Source of the DNA: Gammaproteobacteria bacterium
Lineage (GTDB): Bacteria; Pseudomonadota; Gammaproteobacteria; Burkholderiales; Rhodocyclaceae
Direction of reading: 5' to 3'
DNA length: 64,000 bases
NCBI GenBank assembly: GCA_018824085.1
Contig: JAHJHI010000026.1
Coordinates: 102,046-166,045 of the forward strand
Shown here in pieces: positions 9,229 through 20,547 of the stretch. Every line of letters starts with the position of its first letter. Position 1 is the first letter of the stretch. The notes under the pieces are model-generated. The model was not told the origin of the DNA. It saw only the letters and a list, made by a program, of their open reading frames with translations, and did not search any database. Position numbers and translations under genes: made by a program.

Positions 9229-12051
9229 ATGATGCAGATGTTGAGCAATTCCTATCTCTTCGGGGGCAACGCGCCCTTCGTCGAGGATCTGTACGAGTCC
9301 TACCTCGTCAATCCGGGGTCCGTTCCGGACGCCTGGCGAACCTATTTCGAATCCCTGCAGCATCTGCCCGGCGCGGCGTCCGACGTTGCGCATGCTCCCG
9401 TCGTCGCGTCCTTTGCCGAAATGGCCAAGCGCGGCCCGGTGCGTACCGCAGCTGCTTCCGGTGACGACAAGCGCCAGGTCGGCGTGCTGCAGATGATCAA
9501 TGCCTACCGTTTTCTGGGCAACCGCTGGGCGCAGCTCGATCCGCTCAAGCGCGCCGAACGGCCGGACATTTCGGAACTGGAACCGTCGCACTACGGCTTC
9601 ACGGAGGCCGACCTCGGCGACGTGTTCAGCACCGGTTCTTTCCGCTTCCCGCAGGATGACCGCGCCAGCCTGCGCGAGATTCTCGAAGCGGTGCGTCAGG
9701 TGTATTGCGGCAGCATCGGCGCCGAATACATGTACATGACGGATATCGCCCAGAAGCGCTGGATACAGTCGCGACTGGAGCCGATGCGCGGCAACTACGG
9801 CCATACGCCGGACGAGCGCAAGCACCTGCTCGAACGCGTGACGGCGGCCGAGACGATGGAGCGCTACCTGCACACGAAGTACGTCGGCCAGAAGCGCTTC
9901 TCGCTCGAAGGCGGTGAATCGACCATCGTTGCGATGGACGAACTGGTGCGCGTCGCGGCCGGACTCGGTACCCAGGAAATCGTCATCGGCATGGCGCACC
10001 GCGGCCGTCTCAACGTACTGGTGAACATCCTCGGCAAGTCACCGTCGATGCTGTTCTCGGAATTCGAGGGCAAGGTCGTTGCGGACGAGCTGTCCGCGGG
10101 CGACGTCAAGTACCACATGGGCTTCTCGTCGGATGTGAATACGCCGTCGGGCCCGGTCCATCTGACGCTCGCCTTCAATCCGTCGCACCTCGAAATCGTG
10201 AACCCCGTCGTGGCCGGTTCGGTGTATGCCCGCCAGCGCCGTCGCGGTGACCGCACGGGTACCCAGGTGGTGCCCGTCATCCTGCATGGCGACGCGGCAG
10301 TGGCCGGGCAGGGCGTCAATCAGGAAATGCTCAACTTCTCGCAGACGCGCGGCTATGGCGTCGGCGGCACCGTTCACATCATCGTGAACAACCAGATCGG
10401 CTTCACCACGTCCGATCCGCGCGACTACCGTTCCTCGCTGTACTGCACCGACATCTTCAAGATGGTCGAGGCACCGATCTTCCACGTCAATGGCGACGAC
10501 CCGGAAGCGGTTGCCTTCGTGACCCGGATGGCGATGGATTTCCGTGCGGAATTCAAGAAGGACGTCGTCATCGACATCATCTGCTACCGCAAGCTCGGTC
10601 ACAACGAGCAGGACGAGCCGATGGTGACGCAGCCGCTGATGTACAAGAAGATCGCCGCGCACCCGGGCACGCGCAAGCTGTATGCCGACCGGCTGATATC
10701 GCAGGGCCTCATCGACGAAGCCACGCCGGACCAGATGGTGGCCGACTACCGCGCCGCACTCGACGAAGGCCGTCTGGTGCAGGACCCGGTGCTCACCAAT
10801 CACCAGCGCCGGTTTGCAGTCGACTGGACGCCGTTCATGAAGCAGGCCTACACCGACGAGTGCGACACGCGCGTGCCGCGCGAGGAGCTGGCGCGGCTGG
10901 GCGCACGTCTGACCGCTGTGCCGGAGGGCTTCACGCTGCATTCGCGTGTGCAGAAAATCATGGACGATCGCATGGCGATGGTTCAGGGCACGCAGCCGGT
11001 GGACTGGGGCATGGGCGAGAACCTCGCCTACGCGACCTTGCTGGTCGCCGGTTACGGCGTACGCGTATCCGGCGAGGACTGCGGTCGCGGCACCTTCTTC
11101 CACCGCCACGCGGTGCTGCACGACCAGAAGCGCGAGCGCTGGGACAGCGGCAACCACATGCCGCTGCAGCACCTGCAGGAGAACCAGGCGCCGTGCGTCG
11201 TCATCGACTCCGTGCTGTCCGAAGAGGCGGTGCTGGCGTTCGAATATGGCTACGCAACAACCGAGCCGAACGAACTCGTGGTCTGGGAAGCGCAGTTCGG
11301 TGACTTCGCCAATGGCGCGCAGGTCGTGTTCGACCAGTTCATCAGTTCCGGCGAAGCCAAGTGGGGACGCCTGTGCGGCCTCACCATGATGTTGCCGCAC
11401 GGCTTCGAAGGACAGGGACCGGAGCATTCGTCGGCGCGTATCGAGCGCTGCATGACGCTGTCGGCCCAGGCCAACTGGCAGGTGACGGTGCCGACGACGC
11501 CGGCGCAGATCTTCCACTTGCTGCGTCGCCAGATGCTGCGCAAGGTGCGCAAGCCGCTCGTCATCATCACGCCGAAATCGCTGCTTCGCCACAAGGACGC
11601 CGTGTCCTCGCTCGACGAACTGGCGAACGGCCGCTTCCAGCCGGTCATCCCGGAGATCGACGAACTGGACGACAAGGCCGTCGAGCGCGTCATCATGTGC
11701 AGCGGCAAGATCTACTACGAACTGCTGGCCTACCGCCGGGCGCAGGACATCAAGAATGTCGCCATCGTGCGGCTGGAGCAGGCCTACCCCTTCCCGAAGG
11801 ACGAGGTGTCCGCCCAGGTGTCGCGCTACACGAACGTGAAGGGCGTCATCTGGTGTCAGGAAGAGCCGCGCAACCAGGGCATGTGGTACTGGCTGGTGTC
11901 CCGTCAGCACCTCGGCAAGGCCGTGGGCGAGCTCAAGCTGGAACTCGTGTCGCGACCGGCGTCTGCTTCGCCGGCGGTCGGATACAGCGCCAAGCATCTG
12001 GCGCAGCAGAAGCAGGTTATCGAAGAAGCGTTCGCGGGAGTGGGGCGCTGA
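9229..12051 (+). CDS. sucA: 2-oxoglutarate dehydrogenase E1 component
   Basis: A 940-residue thiamine diphosphate enzyme that decarboxylates 2-oxoglutarate and passes the succinyl group to the lipoyl E2. The N-terminus [20 protein letters not shown] is the E2-binding peptide of this family. [19 protein letters not shown], and a GDAAVAGQG to NNQIGFTT block form the ThDP/Mg site. The C-terminal transketolase-like domain contains [32 protein letters not shown] precedes the start. It is followed after 28 bases by sucB and then lpdA. Confidence 0.97.
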   Translation: MMQMLSNSYLFGGNAPFVEDLYESYLVNPGSVPDAWRTYFESLQHLPGAASDVAHAPVVASFAEMAKRGPVRTAAASGDDKRQVGVLQMINAYRFLGNRWAQLDPLKRAERPDISELEPSHYGFTEADLGDVFSTGSFRFPQDDRASLREILEAVRQVYCGSIGAEYMYMTDIAQKRWIQSRLEPMRGNYGHTPDERKHLLERVTAAETMERYLHTKYVGQKRFSLEGGESTIVAMDELVRVAAGLGTQEIVIGMAHRGRLNVLVNILGKSPSMLFSEFEGKVVADELSAGDVKYHMGFSSDVNTPSGPVHLTLAFNPSHLEIVNPVVAGSVYARQRRRGDRTGTQVVPVILHGDAAVAGQGVNQEMLNFSQTRGYGVGGTVHIIVNNQIGFTTSDPRDYRSSLYCTDIFKMVEAPIFHVNGDDPEAVAFVTRMAMDFRAEFKKDVVIDIICYRKLGHNEQDEPMVTQPLMYKKIAAHPGTRKLYADRLISQGLIDEATPDQMVADYRAALDEGRLVQDPVLTNHQRRFAVDWTPFMKQAYTDECDTRVPREELARLGARLTAVPEGFTLHSRVQKIMDDRMAMVQGTQPVDWGMGENLAYATLLVAGYGVRVSGEDCGRGTFFHRHAVLHDQKRERWDSGNHMPLQHLQENQAPCVVIDSVLSEEAVLAFEYGYATTEPNELVVWEAQFGDFANGAQVVFDQFISSGEAKWGRLCGLTMMLPHGFEGQGPEHSSARIERCMTLSAQANWQVTVPTTPAQIFHLLRRQMLRKVRKPLVIITPKSLLRHKDAVSSLDELANGRFQPVIPEIDELDDKAVERVIMCSGKIYYELLAYRRAQDIKNVAIVRLEQAYPFPKDEVSAQVSRYTNVKGVIWCQEEPRNQGMWYWLVSRQHLGKAVGELKLELVSRPASASPAVGYSAKHLAQQKQVIEEAFAGVGR

Positions 12052-12079
12052 ATCGCCCCCGTCAGGGAGACAGGATCAA

Positions 12080-13336
12080 ATGCTTATTGAAGTGAAAGTT
12101 CCTCAGCTGTCCGAGTCAGTGGCCGAAGCGACGCTTGTGACCTGGCACAAGAAGGTCGGTGAAGCGGTTGCGCGTGACGAAAATCTGATCGACATCGAAA
12201 CCGACAAGGTCGTGCTCGAAACCCCCGCGCCGGACGCCGGCGTGCTGGTTGCCATCATCAAGCAGGACGGCGCGCTGGTCACCAGCGGCGAGCTGATTGC
12301 GCAGATCGACACCGACGCCAGGGCGAGCGCCGCGGTACCCGCAGCGGAAGCGGAAAAGGCGCCTGCGGCGGCACCGGCGGCGGCGGCCAGCGCCGCGCCG
12401 GCCAGCCCGGCGGCGCGCAAGATCATGGATGAGCGCGGCGTCAACCCCGCCGACGTGCAGGGCACCGGTCGCGACGGCCGCATCACCAAGCCCGACGCCA
12501 TGGGCCGCAGTGCTGCCCCGGCGGCGTCGCCTGCCGCTGCGCCGGCGCCGCGCGCGCCTGCTGCACCCGTGGCCGCGCCGGCCGCGTCATTGCCGCAGCC
12601 GCCGTCGCCGGTGCTGATCGACGACGTGCTGGCCGATCGTCCGCTGCAACGCGTGCCGATGTCGCGCCTGCGTGCGCGCGTCGCCGAGCGTTTGCTGCAA
12701 TCGCAGTCACAGAACGCCATCCTGACCACGTTCAATGAAGTGAACATGGCGCCGGTGATGGAGTTGCGCAAAAAATACGCCGAGAAGTTCGAGAAGACGC
12801 ACGGCGTCAAGCTTGGCTTCATGTCCTTCTTCGTGAAGGCTGCGCTGCAGGCGCTGCGCAAGTTCCCGTTGCTCAACGCGTCGGTGGACGGCACGGACAT
12901 CGTCTATCACGGTTTCTTCGACATCGGCATCGCCGTCGGCAGCCCGCGCGGTCTGGTTGTGCCCATCCTGCGCGACGCGGACCAGATGAGTTTTGCCGAC
13001 ATCGAGCTGAAGATCGCCGAGTTCGGCCAGAAGGCGAAGGACGGCAAGCTGTCCATCGAAGAGCTGACCGGCGGCACCTTCTCGATCTCCAACGGCGGGG
13101 TGTTCGGCTCGATGCTGTCGACGCCCATCATCAACCCGCCGCAGTCGGCCATCCTCGGCATCCATGCCACGAAGGAGCGGCCGGTGGCCGAGAACGGCCA
13201 GGTGGTGATCCGCCCGATCAACTATCTTGCAATGTCGTACGACCATCGCATCATCGACGGCCGCGAAGCGGTACTCGGGCTGGTGACGATGAAGGAAGCG
13301 CTGGAGGATCCGGCGCGCCTGCTGTTTGACGTTTGA
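12080..13336 (+). CDS. sucB: Dihydrolipoamide succinyltransferase (E2)
   Basis: A 418-residue core of the oxoglutarate dehydrogenase complex. Residues 1-75 are a lipoyl domain with K43 in IETDKVVLE as the lipoylation site. An Ala/Pro-rich linker, a peripheral subunit-binding domain ([28 protein letters not shown], written here only as a landmark starting near residue 112), a second linker and the catalytic domain follow. [13 protein letters not shown] near the C-terminus holds the active-site His and Asp. The linkers are the most GC-rich part of the gene. Confidence 0.96.
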   Translation: MLIEVKVPQLSESVAEATLVTWHKKVGEAVARDENLIDIETDKVVLETPAPDAGVLVAIIKQDGALVTSGELIAQIDTDARASAAVPAAEAEKAPAAAPAAAASAAPASPAARKIMDERGVNPADVQGTGRDGRITKPDAMGRSAAPAASPAAAPAPRAPAAPVAAPAASLPQPPSPVLIDDVLADRPLQRVPMSRLRARVAERLLQSQSQNAILTTFNEVNMAPVMELRKKYAEKFEKTHGVKLGFMSFFVKAALQALRKFPLLNASVDGTDIVYHGFFDIGIAVGSPRGLVVPILRDADQMSFADIELKIAEFGQKAKDGKLSIEELTGGTFSISNGGVFGSMLSTPIINPPQSAILGIHATKERPVAENGQVVIRPINYLAMSYDHRIIDGREAVLGLVTMKEALEDPARLLFDV

Positions 13337-13474
13337 GGAAGCACTCCGGACGGGAGAAGACGACGCCTGCGTGTCCGCGCGGAGCGTCGTCCACCGCCCA
13401 TATGACCCATCGTGAAGTCTGCGCCATGCGGGCAGGAGCGTGGCCTCCTGCCGGTGGCCCATTGTGGAGCAACC

Positions 13475-14911
13475 ATGTCCAAAGAATTTGATGTCGTCGT
13501 GATCGGTGCCGGTCCCGGCGGATACGTCGCCGCCATCCGCGCGGCACAGCTCGGCCTGAGCGCCGCCTGCGTCGAGTACAACAACTACGCCGACCCGAAG
13601 GGCGAAGTCCGCCTTGGCGGTACCTGCCTGAACGTCGGCTGCATCCCGTCCAAGGCGCTGCTGCAGTCGTCGGAACTGTTCGACCAGGCGAATCACAGCT
13701 TCGTCATGCACGGCATCTCCGTCACGTCCCCGAGCATGGATGTCGGCGTGATGATGAAGCGCAAGGACAACATCGTCGGTCAGCTCACGACCGGCATACG
13801 CGGCCTGTTCAAGAAGAACAACGTGACGCTGCTGAGCGGTCTGGGCAGCTTCGCCGGGCGCGAAGGCGAACGGTGGAAGGTGGCGGTGACGCGCAACGGC
13901 GACACCGAGCACGTGCTGGCTCGCCACGTCATCGTGGCCACCGGCTCGCGTGCCCGCCATCTGCCGGGCATCGAGGTCGACAACGAAATCATCTGCGACA
14001 ACGAGGGTGCGCTTGATTTCGATTCCGCGCCGAAGAAGCTCGGCGTCATCGGTGCCGGCGTCATCGGTCTCGAACTGGGCAGTGTGTGGAAGCGCCTCGG
14101 CGCCGAGGTGACGATACTGGAAGCCGCGCCCGACTTTCTCGCCGCCGCGGATGCCGCGATCACCAAGGAAGCCTGGAAGGTGTTCACGGCGAAGCAGAAG
14201 CTCGGCGTAAAGCTGGGCGCGAAGATCGGCAAGGTGGAACGCACCGCTGACGGCGTGCGCGTGGAATACGAACACAAGGACGCGCAGCACGTGCTGGAGT
14301 GCGACCGCCTCATCGTGTCGGTCGGCCGCATGCCGAACACCGAAGGGCTGAATGCCGAAGCCGCCGGACTGAAGATCAGCGAACGCGGCTTCATCGAGGT
14401 CGACGCACAGGGGCGCACGAACCTGCCGAACGTGTGGGCGGTCGGTGACGTGGTGCCGGGTCCGATGCTGGCGCACAAGGGCATGGAAGAGGGTGTCATG
14501 GTCGCGGAGTGCATCGCCGGCCAGAAGGGGCACGTCAATCACGACACCGTGCCCTGGGTCATCTACACCCATCCGGAAATCGCCTGGGTCGGCAAGACCG
14601 AGGCACAGCTCAAGGCCGACGGCATCGAGTACAAGACCGGGCAGATCCCGTTCGCCGCCAACGGCCGTGCGCTGGGGCAGGGCGACACCACGGGCTTCGT
14701 GCGCATGTACGCGTGTGCGAAGACCGATCGCATCCTCGGTGTGCACGTCATCGGCAACCACGCGTCGGAACTCATCGCCGAAGCGGTCGTGGCGATGGAA
14801 TTCGGCGCCTGCTCGGAAGACATCGCACGCATCTGCCATGCACACCCGACCTTGTCGGAGGTCATGCACGAAGCCGCGCTGGCCTGCGACAAGCGCCCGC
14901 TGCACTTCTGA
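13475..14911 (+). CDS. lpdA: Dihydrolipoamide dehydrogenase (E3)
   Basis: A 478-residue FAD/NAD flavoprotein that reoxidises the lipoyl groups of E2. The FAD motif [13 protein letters not shown] is at residues 8-20. The redox-active disulfide is C51-C56 in [14 protein letters not shown] second Rossmann motif, [16 protein letters not shown], binds NAD, and the C-terminal [13 protein letters not shown] supplies the active-site His-Glu pair. I take the ATG at 13475, where the FAD-domain sequence begins; an upstream in-frame start would add 21 unrelated residues. The position after sucAB assigns it to the oxoglutarate complex, though E3 may be shared. Confidence 0.96.
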   Translation: MSKEFDVVVIGAGPGGYVAAIRAAQLGLSAACVEYNNYADPKGEVRLGGTCLNVGCIPSKALLQSSELFDQANHSFVMHGISVTSPSMDVGVMMKRKDNIVGQLTTGIRGLFKKNNVTLLSGLGSFAGREGERWKVAVTRNGDTEHVLARHVIVATGSRARHLPGIEVDNEIICDNEGALDFDSAPKKLGVIGAGVIGLELGSVWKRLGAEVTILEAAPDFLAAADAAITKEAWKVFTAKQKLGVKLGAKIGKVERTADGVRVEYEHKDAQHVLECDRLIVSVGRMPNTEGLNAEAAGLKISERGFIEVDAQGRTNLPNVWAVGDVVPGPMLAHKGMEEGVMVAECIAGQKGHVNHDTVPWVIYTHPEIAWVGKTEAQLKADGIEYKTGQIPFAANGRALGQGDTTGFVRMYACAKTDRILGVHVIGNHASELIAEAVVAMEFGACSEDIARICHAHPTLSEVMHEAALACDKRPLHF

Positions 14912-14930
14912 CACACCGGACTGCACGACG

Positions 14931-16070
14931 ATGCCGCACCAGATCCTGAAGGTTGCCGAGCGGGGCATGATGGATACCTTCGAGGCGACGCTGAAGACGC
15001 GCGGCTATGTGGCTGATGCTTCACAGCGTGCCGCCGCGCTGCGCCTGCAGCAGCTCTACACGGAGCTGATCGGGTTCAAGGCGGCGCGCCGCACGCAGTG
15101 GCGCAAGCTGCTGTCGCGCGCGCAGCCGCCGCGCGGCGTCTACTTCTGGGGCGGCGTCGGCCGTGGCAAAAGCTTCCTGATGGACTGCTTCTATGACGCC
15201 GTGCCGTACCGGCGCAAGCGGCGCGTCCATTTTCACGCCTTCATGCAGCAGGTGCATGAAGCGCTGAGGCAGCACAAGGCCGACCCGGATCCGCTCGCCA
15301 GCGTCGCAGATGAACTGGCGCGCGCCACCCGCCTGCTGTGCTTCGACGAGTTCCACGTGTCCGACATCGCGGACGCGATGATTCTCGGGCGCCTGGTCGA
15401 CGCGTTGTTCGAACGCGGTGTCGTATTCGTTGCCACCTCCAACTATCCGCCGGACGGGCTTTACCCGAACGGCCTGCAGCGCCAGAACTTCCTGCCGACG
15501 ATCGAATTGCTGAAGAAGCGGCTCGAAGTGTTCGAACTCGATGCGGGCACCGACTACCGGCTGCGGTCGCTCGAACGCATGGACATGTACGTGGTGCCCG
15601 GCGGCGCACAGGCGGATGCGAAACTCGCCAGCGATTTCGTGCAGATCTGCGGCGAGCCGTGTCCGCCCGGACCGCTGGAAATACTCGGCCGCCAGCTCAA
15701 GACGCGCGACCGCTCGCTGGGCGCCGCGTGGTTCGATTTCACCGAAATCTGCGGCGGTCCGCGTTCGCAGAACGACTACCTCGAACTGGCCCGCCGCTAC
15801 CACTCGATACTCGTGTCCAACATCCCGAAAATGGGACGCGACCAGGCCAATGAAGCGCGCCGCTTCACCTGGTTGGTCGACGTGCTGTACGACTTCCGCG
15901 TCAAGCTCATCGTGTCGGCCGACGTGGAGGCGCAGGATCTCTACACCGACGGTCCGCACGCCAACGAATTCACCCGCACCGTCAGTCGCCTGATCGAGAT
16001 GCGCACGCGTGATTACCTCGCGTCGGCGCACCGCGTGGATTTCGACGGCGCGCCCCAGGCTGCGGCCTGA
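14931..16070 (+). CDS. zapE: Cell division protein ZapE (AFG1-like ATPase)
   Basis: A 379-residue AFG1/ZapE family P-loop ATPase, associated in E. coli with the Z-ring during late division and stress. The Walker A motif is GGVGRGKSFLMD. LLCFDEFHVSDIADAMIL is the Walker B region, and ATSNYPPDGLYPNGLQRQNFLP, seen near the middle, is a strong family signature with sensor residues. It starts 19 bases after lpdA, so it is likely at the 3' end of the suc operon, an arrangement seen in many betaproteobacteria. Confidence 0.92.
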   Translation: MPHQILKVAERGMMDTFEATLKTRGYVADASQRAAALRLQQLYTELIGFKAARRTQWRKLLSRAQPPRGVYFWGGVGRGKSFLMDCFYDAVPYRRKRRVHFHAFMQQVHEALRQHKADPDPLASVADELARATRLLCFDEFHVSDIADAMILGRLVDALFERGVVFVATSNYPPDGLYPNGLQRQNFLPTIELLKKRLEVFELDAGTDYRLRSLERMDMYVVPGGAQADAKLASDFVQICGEPCPPGPLEILGRQLKTRDRSLGAAWFDFTEICGGPRSQNDYLELARRYHSILVSNIPKMGRDQANEARRFTWLVDVLYDFRVKLIVSADVEAQDLYTDGPHANEFTRTVSRLIEMRTRDYLASAHRVDFDGAPQAAA

Positions 16071-16160
16071 ACGGGCCTTGGCGCCCGGCCGGATCGCCCG
16101 CCACAACGGGTGATTTCCCTTTGATGTAGGCTGACAGCTTTCTTCCCCGGAGAGCTCTGC

Positions 16161-17033
16161 ATGCAAGGGTTTCGATCAATGTGGACGCGCGGGCTTGCCG
16201 CGACGCTCTTCGTTCTTGCCTCGGCAGCAGCGACAGCCCAGGTCAAGCTGGACATCATTTCGCTGCAGCACCGCACTCCGGAGCAGGTGCTGCCGGCGCT
16301 GCGTCCGCTGGTCGGCGACGGTGCCGCGCTGTCGGGCGCGAACAACCGCATCTTCATACGTGGCGACGCCGCCGTTCGCGCCGCGGTGAAGCAGGCCGTC
16401 GCGGCGATCGACACGCCGTTGCGCAGCCTGATGATTTCCGTACGCCAGGACAACGACGACTCGCTGGGCCGCGACGGCGCCGCGCTGTCCGGCAGCGTGC
16501 GTTCGGGTTCGGTGACGGCAGGCGTGCCTGACGATGGCCGTGCTGGCGCCGTCGTCGAGCAGCGCGGTGCCGACGGGCGCGTCGCCGCACGCGTCTGGTC
16601 AACCCGCGGCGATGCGTCGGATCGCCTGTCGCAGCGCGTGCAGGTGGTCGAAGGGGGGGCCGCCTTCATCCAGATCGGCCAGTCCATCCCTCTGTCCTTC
16701 AGCCAGCAGACGGTCACGCCGGGCGGCGCCATCGTCACCCAGGGAACCGAGTACCGCGACATCGGCAGCGGCTTCTACGCCGTGCCGCGCGTAAGCGGCG
16801 ATCAGGTCACCTTGGACATCTCTCCGCAGAAGGAATCGCTGTCCGACACGCAGTACGGCGAGATCCGCAGCGCGCGTCTCGTCAGCACGGTGCGCGGACG
16901 CCTCGGCGAGTGGATGGAGCTGGGTTCGAGCGGCTACACCGAACAGCTGGCCGAACGGGGCGTCACCCGCTACGGCACGCGCGATGCGCAGCAGCAACGC
17001 CGGGTGTGGGTGAAGGTCGATGTCGTGCAGTGA
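16161..17033 (+). CDS. Exported secretin-like (NolW N-domain) protein
   Basis: A 290-residue exported protein. A signal peptide ends near ASAAATAQ. Residues about 30-90 (VKLDIISLQHRTPEQVLPALRPLVGDG, then NRIFIRGDAAVRAAVKQAVAAIDTP) match the short secretin N-domain fold of type II/IV secretion secretins. The C-terminal half has a QVVEGGAAFIQIGQSIPL segment and a YGEIRSARLVSTVRGRLGEWMELG segment that resemble the start of a secretin domain. It is far too short to make a full secretin channel. No secretion genes are nearby; it stands alone between zapE and pqqA. Function unknown, possibly a periplasmic secretin-related accessory. Confidence 0.7.
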   Translation: MQGFRSMWTRGLAATLFVLASAAATAQVKLDIISLQHRTPEQVLPALRPLVGDGAALSGANNRIFIRGDAAVRAAVKQAVAAIDTPLRSLMISVRQDNDDSLGRDGAALSGSVRSGSVTAGVPDDGRAGAVVEQRGADGRVAARVWSTRGDASDRLSQRVQVVEGGAAFIQIGQSIPLSFSQQTVTPGGAIVTQGTEYRDIGSGFYAVPRVSGDQVTLDISPQKESLSDTQYGEIRSARLVSTVRGRLGEWMELGSSGYTEQLAERGVTRYGTRDAQQQRRVWVKVDVVQ

Positions 17034-17161
17034 TCCGTGCTTCATGAATTTCCCTAGCCGAGCTTAATTCGGCTCGCGACGCGCAGTCGCGCCGCGCGGC
17101 CGATACTGCAAGTGCGCTGAACACTGGCGCACTTTCAATCACGGACTGTCAGGAGATGAAC

Positions 17162-17236
17162 ATGAACTGGGAAACCCCGAAGGCGACCGATCTGCGCTTT
17201 GGTTTTGAAATCACCATGTACGTCGCCAACCGCTGA
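17162..17236 (+). CDS. pqqA: PQQ precursor peptide PqqA
   Basis: A 24-residue peptide whose conserved Glu16 and Tyr20 (FEITMYVANR) are the atoms that become pyrroloquinoline quinone. PqqE cross-links them while PqqD holds the peptide. The ATG at 17162 is preferred over 17156 because AGGAG lies six bases before it but directly touches the earlier ATG. The two-residue longer version (MN-) cannot be excluded. The gene is followed by a hairpin and then pqqBCDE. Confidence 0.95.
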   Translation: MNWETPKATDLRFGFEITMYVANR

Positions 17237-17247
17237 GCGCGTGGCTG

Positions 17248-17271
17248 CCTGACGGACGCCGGTCCGTCGGG
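17248..17271 (+). terminator. Hairpin between pqqA and pqqB
   Basis: GACGGAC (17251-17257) and GTCCGTC (17262-17268) pair around a 4-base loop and extend by three more pairs, giving a stem of about 10 bp directly after the pqqA stop. No T tract follows. It may partly terminate or process the mRNA so that the substrate peptide is made in excess over the enzymes; this is an inference from position. Confidence 0.55.
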
Positions 17272-17395
17272 TCTTGCACTTCCCGGGCGCGCCGCTGGCT
17301 GACCGGCGCGTTGCGGACGGATTCGACAACTGGCCAGGCACCGTGAGTGCCGGCAAACGACATGAGTGTCCGACGACGGACACCGGAGGAGAGGC

Positions 17396-18313
17396 ATGAG
17401 ACTGCACGTACTGGGTTCAGGAGCGGGCGGCGGTTTCCCGCAGTGGAACTGCAACTGTCCCAACTGCGACGGCCTGCGCAAGGGCTCGATCAAGGCGCGC
17501 GCACGCACGCAGTCGTCGGTTGCGGTTACCGGCGACGACGAGAACTGGGTGCTCTTCAACGCCTCGCCCGACATCCTCACGCAACTCCAGCAATTCCCCG
17601 AACTGCAACCGGCGCGCGCGCTGCGCGACACCGCGATAAAGGCCATCGTGCTGATAGACGGCCAGATCGACCACACGACCGGCCTCTACATGCTGCGCGA
17701 ACATCGCCAGCCGCATGAAATCTGGTGCACGGCACCGGTGCAGGAAGACCTGACGCAGGGCAATCCGCTGTTCCGCCTGCTCGGCCACTACTGCGGCGTG
17801 AACTGGAATCCGCTGCCGATCGACGAATCAGTATTCGAAATGAAGGGTGTGGCCGGTCTGCGCTTCCACGCACACGGCCTGCGCAGCAACGCACCGCCGT
17901 ATTCACCGCGGCGCGACAATCCGGTGCCGGGTGACAACATCGGCGTCACCATCGAAGACACGCGCAGCGGCAAGCGCATCTACTACGCGCCGGGCCTGGT
18001 CGACATCGAGCCCCACGTGTGGGCCGCGATGCAGGCGGCCGACGTGGTGCTGGTGGATGGCACCTTCTGGACGGATGACGAAATGATCGCGCTCGGCGCG
18101 TCGAAGAAATACGCGCGCGACATGGGCCACCTGCAGCAAAGCGGCTCCGGCGGCATGATGGAGTGGCTGGACAAGCTGCCCGCGACGACGCGCAAGATCC
18201 TCATCCACATCAACAACACGAACCCGATCCTGAACGAGGACAGCCCGCAGCGCCGCGAGCTGGAAGCGCGCGGCATCGAGGTCGCCCACGACGGAATGGA
18301 CATCACGGCATGA
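17396..18313 (+). CDS. pqqB: PQQ biosynthesis protein PqqB
   Basis: A 305-residue metallo-beta-lactamase-fold protein, proposed to hydroxylate the tyrosine-derived moiety of the PQQ precursor. [24 protein letters not shown] at the N-terminus, quoted here as its first twenty residues [20 protein letters not shown], is a PqqB hallmark that includes the zinc-binding cysteines. [13 protein letters not shown] lies where other members have the metal motif, and [13 protein letters not shown] is near the end. GGAGAGGC precedes the ATG at 17396. It overlaps pqqC by four bases (ATGA). Confidence 0.96.
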   Translation: MRLHVLGSGAGGGFPQWNCNCPNCDGLRKGSIKARARTQSSVAVTGDDENWVLFNASPDILTQLQQFPELQPARALRDTAIKAIVLIDGQIDHTTGLYMLREHRQPHEIWCTAPVQEDLTQGNPLFRLLGHYCGVNWNPLPIDESVFEMKGVAGLRFHAHGLRSNAPPYSPRRDNPVPGDNIGVTIEDTRSGKRIYYAPGLVDIEPHVWAAMQAADVVLVDGTFWTDDEMIALGASKKYARDMGHLQQSGSGGMMEWLDKLPATTRKILIHINNTNPILNEDSPQRRELEARGIEVAHDGMDITA

Positions 18314-19038
18314 GCACGCAAGAACCCTGGGATCACGAACAGTTCGAGGCGAAGCTGCGCGAAAAGGGTGCGGCTTACCACATCCATCATCCTTTCAACG
18401 TCATGCTCAATACCGGCAAGGCGAGCCGTGAGCAGATCCGCGGCTGGGTGGCCAACCGCTTCTACTACCAGATCGCCATTCCGGTGAAGGACGCGGCCGT
18501 GCTGTCGAACACGCCGGACCGGGCGGTCCGCCGGCAGTGGATACAGCGCATCCTCGACCACGACGGCTACGAGATCACCGCGCCGGACGGCACGACGGTG
18601 CGCGACGAAGGCGGCATCGAGGCGTGGATCAAGCTGGGCGAGGCGACCGGCCTCACGCGCGAGGAAATCGTCGACCTGCGCCACGTGGTGCCCGGCGTGC
18701 GCTTCGCCGTCGACGCCTACATCAACTTCGCACGCCAGCGCCCCTGGCAGGAAGCAGTGTGCTCGTCACTGACCGAACTGTTCGCGCCGAAGATCCACAA
18801 GGAACGCCTCGCCAACTGGCCGGAGCACTACCCCTGGATCGAGTCCTCGGGCCTGCAGTATTTCCGCAACCGCGTGTCGCAGGCGCGGCGCGACGTGGAG
18901 CAGGGGCTTGCCGTGACGCTGGATCATTTCGACACGCGTGACATGCAGGAACGCGCGCTCGACATCCTGCAGTTCAAGCTCGACGTGCTGTGGACCATGA
19001 ATGATGCGATGGCCACCGCATACGGCGTGACCAAGTGA
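18310..19038 (+). CDS. pqqC: Pyrroloquinoline-quinone synthase PqqC
   Basis: A 242-residue cofactorless oxidase of the haem-oxygenase-like all-helical fold that performs the last ring closure and eight-electron oxidation to PQQ. Family blocks are [14 protein letters not shown] near the N-terminus, the [19 protein letters not shown] stretch, and [12 protein letters not shown] with active-site residues, followed by HYPWI. It starts in an ATGA overlap with pqqB and ends in an overlap with pqqD, consistent with one translationally coupled operon. Confidence 0.96.
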   Translation: MSTQEPWDHEQFEAKLREKGAAYHIHHPFNVMLNTGKASREQIRGWVANRFYYQIAIPVKDAAVLSNTPDRAVRRQWIQRILDHDGYEITAPDGTTVRDEGGIEAWIKLGEATGLTREEIVDLRHVVPGVRFAVDAYINFARQRPWQEAVCSSLTELFAPKIHKERLANWPEHYPWIESSGLQYFRNRVSQARRDVEQGLAVTLDHFDTRDMQERALDILQFKLDVLWTMNDAMATAYGVTK

Positions 19039-19325
19039 GTGACGACATGACGCACGAGAGCGGAATCAACCGTGAAACGGTGCCGAAGGTCGGGCGCAAC
19101 TTCCGCATCCAGTGGGAGCCGGCACAGGATGCCTACGTGCTGCTCTACCCGGAAGGCATGGTCAAGCTGAACCAGAGCGCCGGTGAAATCCTCAAGCGCT
19201 GCGACGGCGCAGCCAATGTGGGCGACATCGTCGCTGACCTCGAATCGACCTTCAATGCGCAGGGCCTCGAGGGCGACGTGATCCGCTTCATCGAACTCGC
19301 CGTCCAGCAGAAATGGGTGGAATGA
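19035..19325 (+). CDS. pqqD: PQQ peptide chaperone PqqD
   Basis: A 96-residue RiPP recognition element that binds PqqA and presents it to PqqE. The winged-helix signature is visible: [20 protein letters not shown], then [15 protein letters not shown]. The GTG at 19035 overlaps the pqqC TGA and is used here; an in-frame ATG at 19047 would give a 92-residue protein and is equally plausible. One base separates its stop from the pqqE start. Confidence 0.93.
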   Translation: MSDDMTHESGINRETVPKVGRNFRIQWEPAQDAYVLLYPEGMVKLNQSAGEILKRCDGAANVGDIVADLESTFNAQGLEGDVIRFIELAVQQKWVE

Positions 19326-19326
19326 C

Positions 19327-20487
19327 ATGACTGATCCAGCCGAAGCCAGCGTGGCGCAGAACGCCGCCGCGAAGATCGGGCCACCGTTGTGGCTGCTCGC
19401 GGAACTGACCTATCGCTGTCCGCTGCACTGCGTGTACTGCTTCAATCCGGTCGACTTCGCGAAGCACGAAGACGAACTGACGACCGAACAGTGGTTCAGG
19501 GTGCTGCGCGAGGCGCGCGAACTGGGGTCGGTGCAGTGCGGTTTTTCAGGCGGCGAGCCGATGCTGCGTGACGACCTTGAACTCATCGTCGGCGAGGCGC
19601 ATCGCCTTGGCTACTACACCAATCTGCTGACCTCCGGCATCGGTCTGAACGAAAAGCGCATCGACGCGCTGAAGGAGGCCGGTCTGGACCACATCCAGCT
19701 GTCCTTCCAGGATTCGACGCGGGAAATGAACGACTTCCTGTCATCGACGCGCACCTTCGACCTGAAGCGCCGCGTGGCAGACCTGATCAAATCCCGTGGC
19801 TACCCGATGGTGATGAACTGCACCATCCACCGCCACAACATCGACCATATCGAAGCCATCCTGCAGCTCGCGTCCGACATCGACGCCGAATACGTCGAAC
19901 TGGCCAACACCCAGTACTACGGCTGGGCGCAGGTGAACCGCGACCAGCTGCTGCCGTCACGCGAACAGCTGGAGCGCGCCGAGCGCATCACCAACGAATG
20001 GCGTGCGACGCACGGCAACAAGATGAAGCTGTTCTTCGTCGTGCCGGATTACTACGAGAAGCGGCCCAAGAAGTGCATGAACGGCTGGGGCAACATCTTC
20101 CTCACCATCGCACCGGACGGCAAGGCCTTGCCCTGTCACACCGCGCGCATGCTGCCGGGGCTGGAGTTCCCCAGCGTGCAGGCGTCGTCGATCCGCGAAA
20201 TCTGGTACGAATCCGAGGGCTTCAACCGCTATCGCGGTACCGGCTGGATGAAAGAGCCCTGTGCCAGCTGCCCGGAGAAGGAAATCGATCTGGGCGGTTG
20301 CCGCTGCCAAGCCTATATGGTGGCAAATGACCCCGCAGCCGCCGACCCGGTGTGCGACAAGTCGCCGCTGCACGGCCGGATCACCGACGTCGTCGCGCTC
20401 GCCCAGCAGCCTGGCAACCCGGCCCAGAGCAAGCCCCTGATCTATCGCGGCCCGAAGGAATCGCTGAAGCTCGACCGGCCGTTCTGA
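19327..20487 (+). CDS. pqqE: PqqA peptide cyclase PqqE (radical SAM)
   Basis: A 386-residue radical S-adenosylmethionine enzyme that forms the Glu-Tyr C-C bond in PqqA. The CxxxCxxC motif for the SAM cluster is C31, C35 and C38 ([10 protein letters not shown]), followed by the [13 protein letters not shown]-binding loop. The SPASM domain with auxiliary cluster cysteines is near the end ([32 protein letters not shown]). It is the last gene of pqqABCDE; no pqqF protease gene is in the window. A long hairpin follows the stop. Confidence 0.97.
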   Translation: MTDPAEASVAQNAAAKIGPPLWLLAELTYRCPLHCVYCFNPVDFAKHEDELTTEQWFRVLREARELGSVQCGFSGGEPMLRDDLELIVGEAHRLGYYTNLLTSGIGLNEKRIDALKEAGLDHIQLSFQDSTREMNDFLSSTRTFDLKRRVADLIKSRGYPMVMNCTIHRHNIDHIEAILQLASDIDAEYVELANTQYYGWAQVNRDQLLPSREQLERAERITNEWRATHGNKMKLFFVVPDYYEKRPKKCMNGWGNIFLTIAPDGKALPCHTARMLPGLEFPSVQASSIREIWYESEGFNRYRGTGWMKEPCASCPEKEIDLGGCRCQAYMVANDPAAADPVCDKSPLHGRITDVVALAQQPGNPAQSKPLIYRGPKESLKLDRPF

Positions 20488-20504
20488 GGCAGGCCAGTCA
20501 TTGA

Positions 20505-20541
20505 GCGGGGGTGAGGCCTGAAAGTCAGGTCTCACCCCCGC
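20505..20541. terminator. Bidirectional hairpin between pqqE and the MBL-fold gene
   Basis: A 17-bp stem with a single G-T pair (arms 20505-20521 and 20525-20541, loop AAG) lies between two convergent genes. The size and position suit a shared transcription end, although no long T tract is seen on either strand. Confidence 0.65.
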
Positions 20542-20547
20542 AGCCGT

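Noticed and set aside
10039..11997. Long minus-strand open frame of about 650 codons inside sucA
   Set aside because: It is antisense to a strongly conserved gene and has the low-complexity His/Arg/Asp composition of a shadow frame.
12707..14968. Minus-strand open frame of about 750 codons across sucB and lpdA
   Set aside because: It spans two convincing genes on the other strand and shows no motif of its own.
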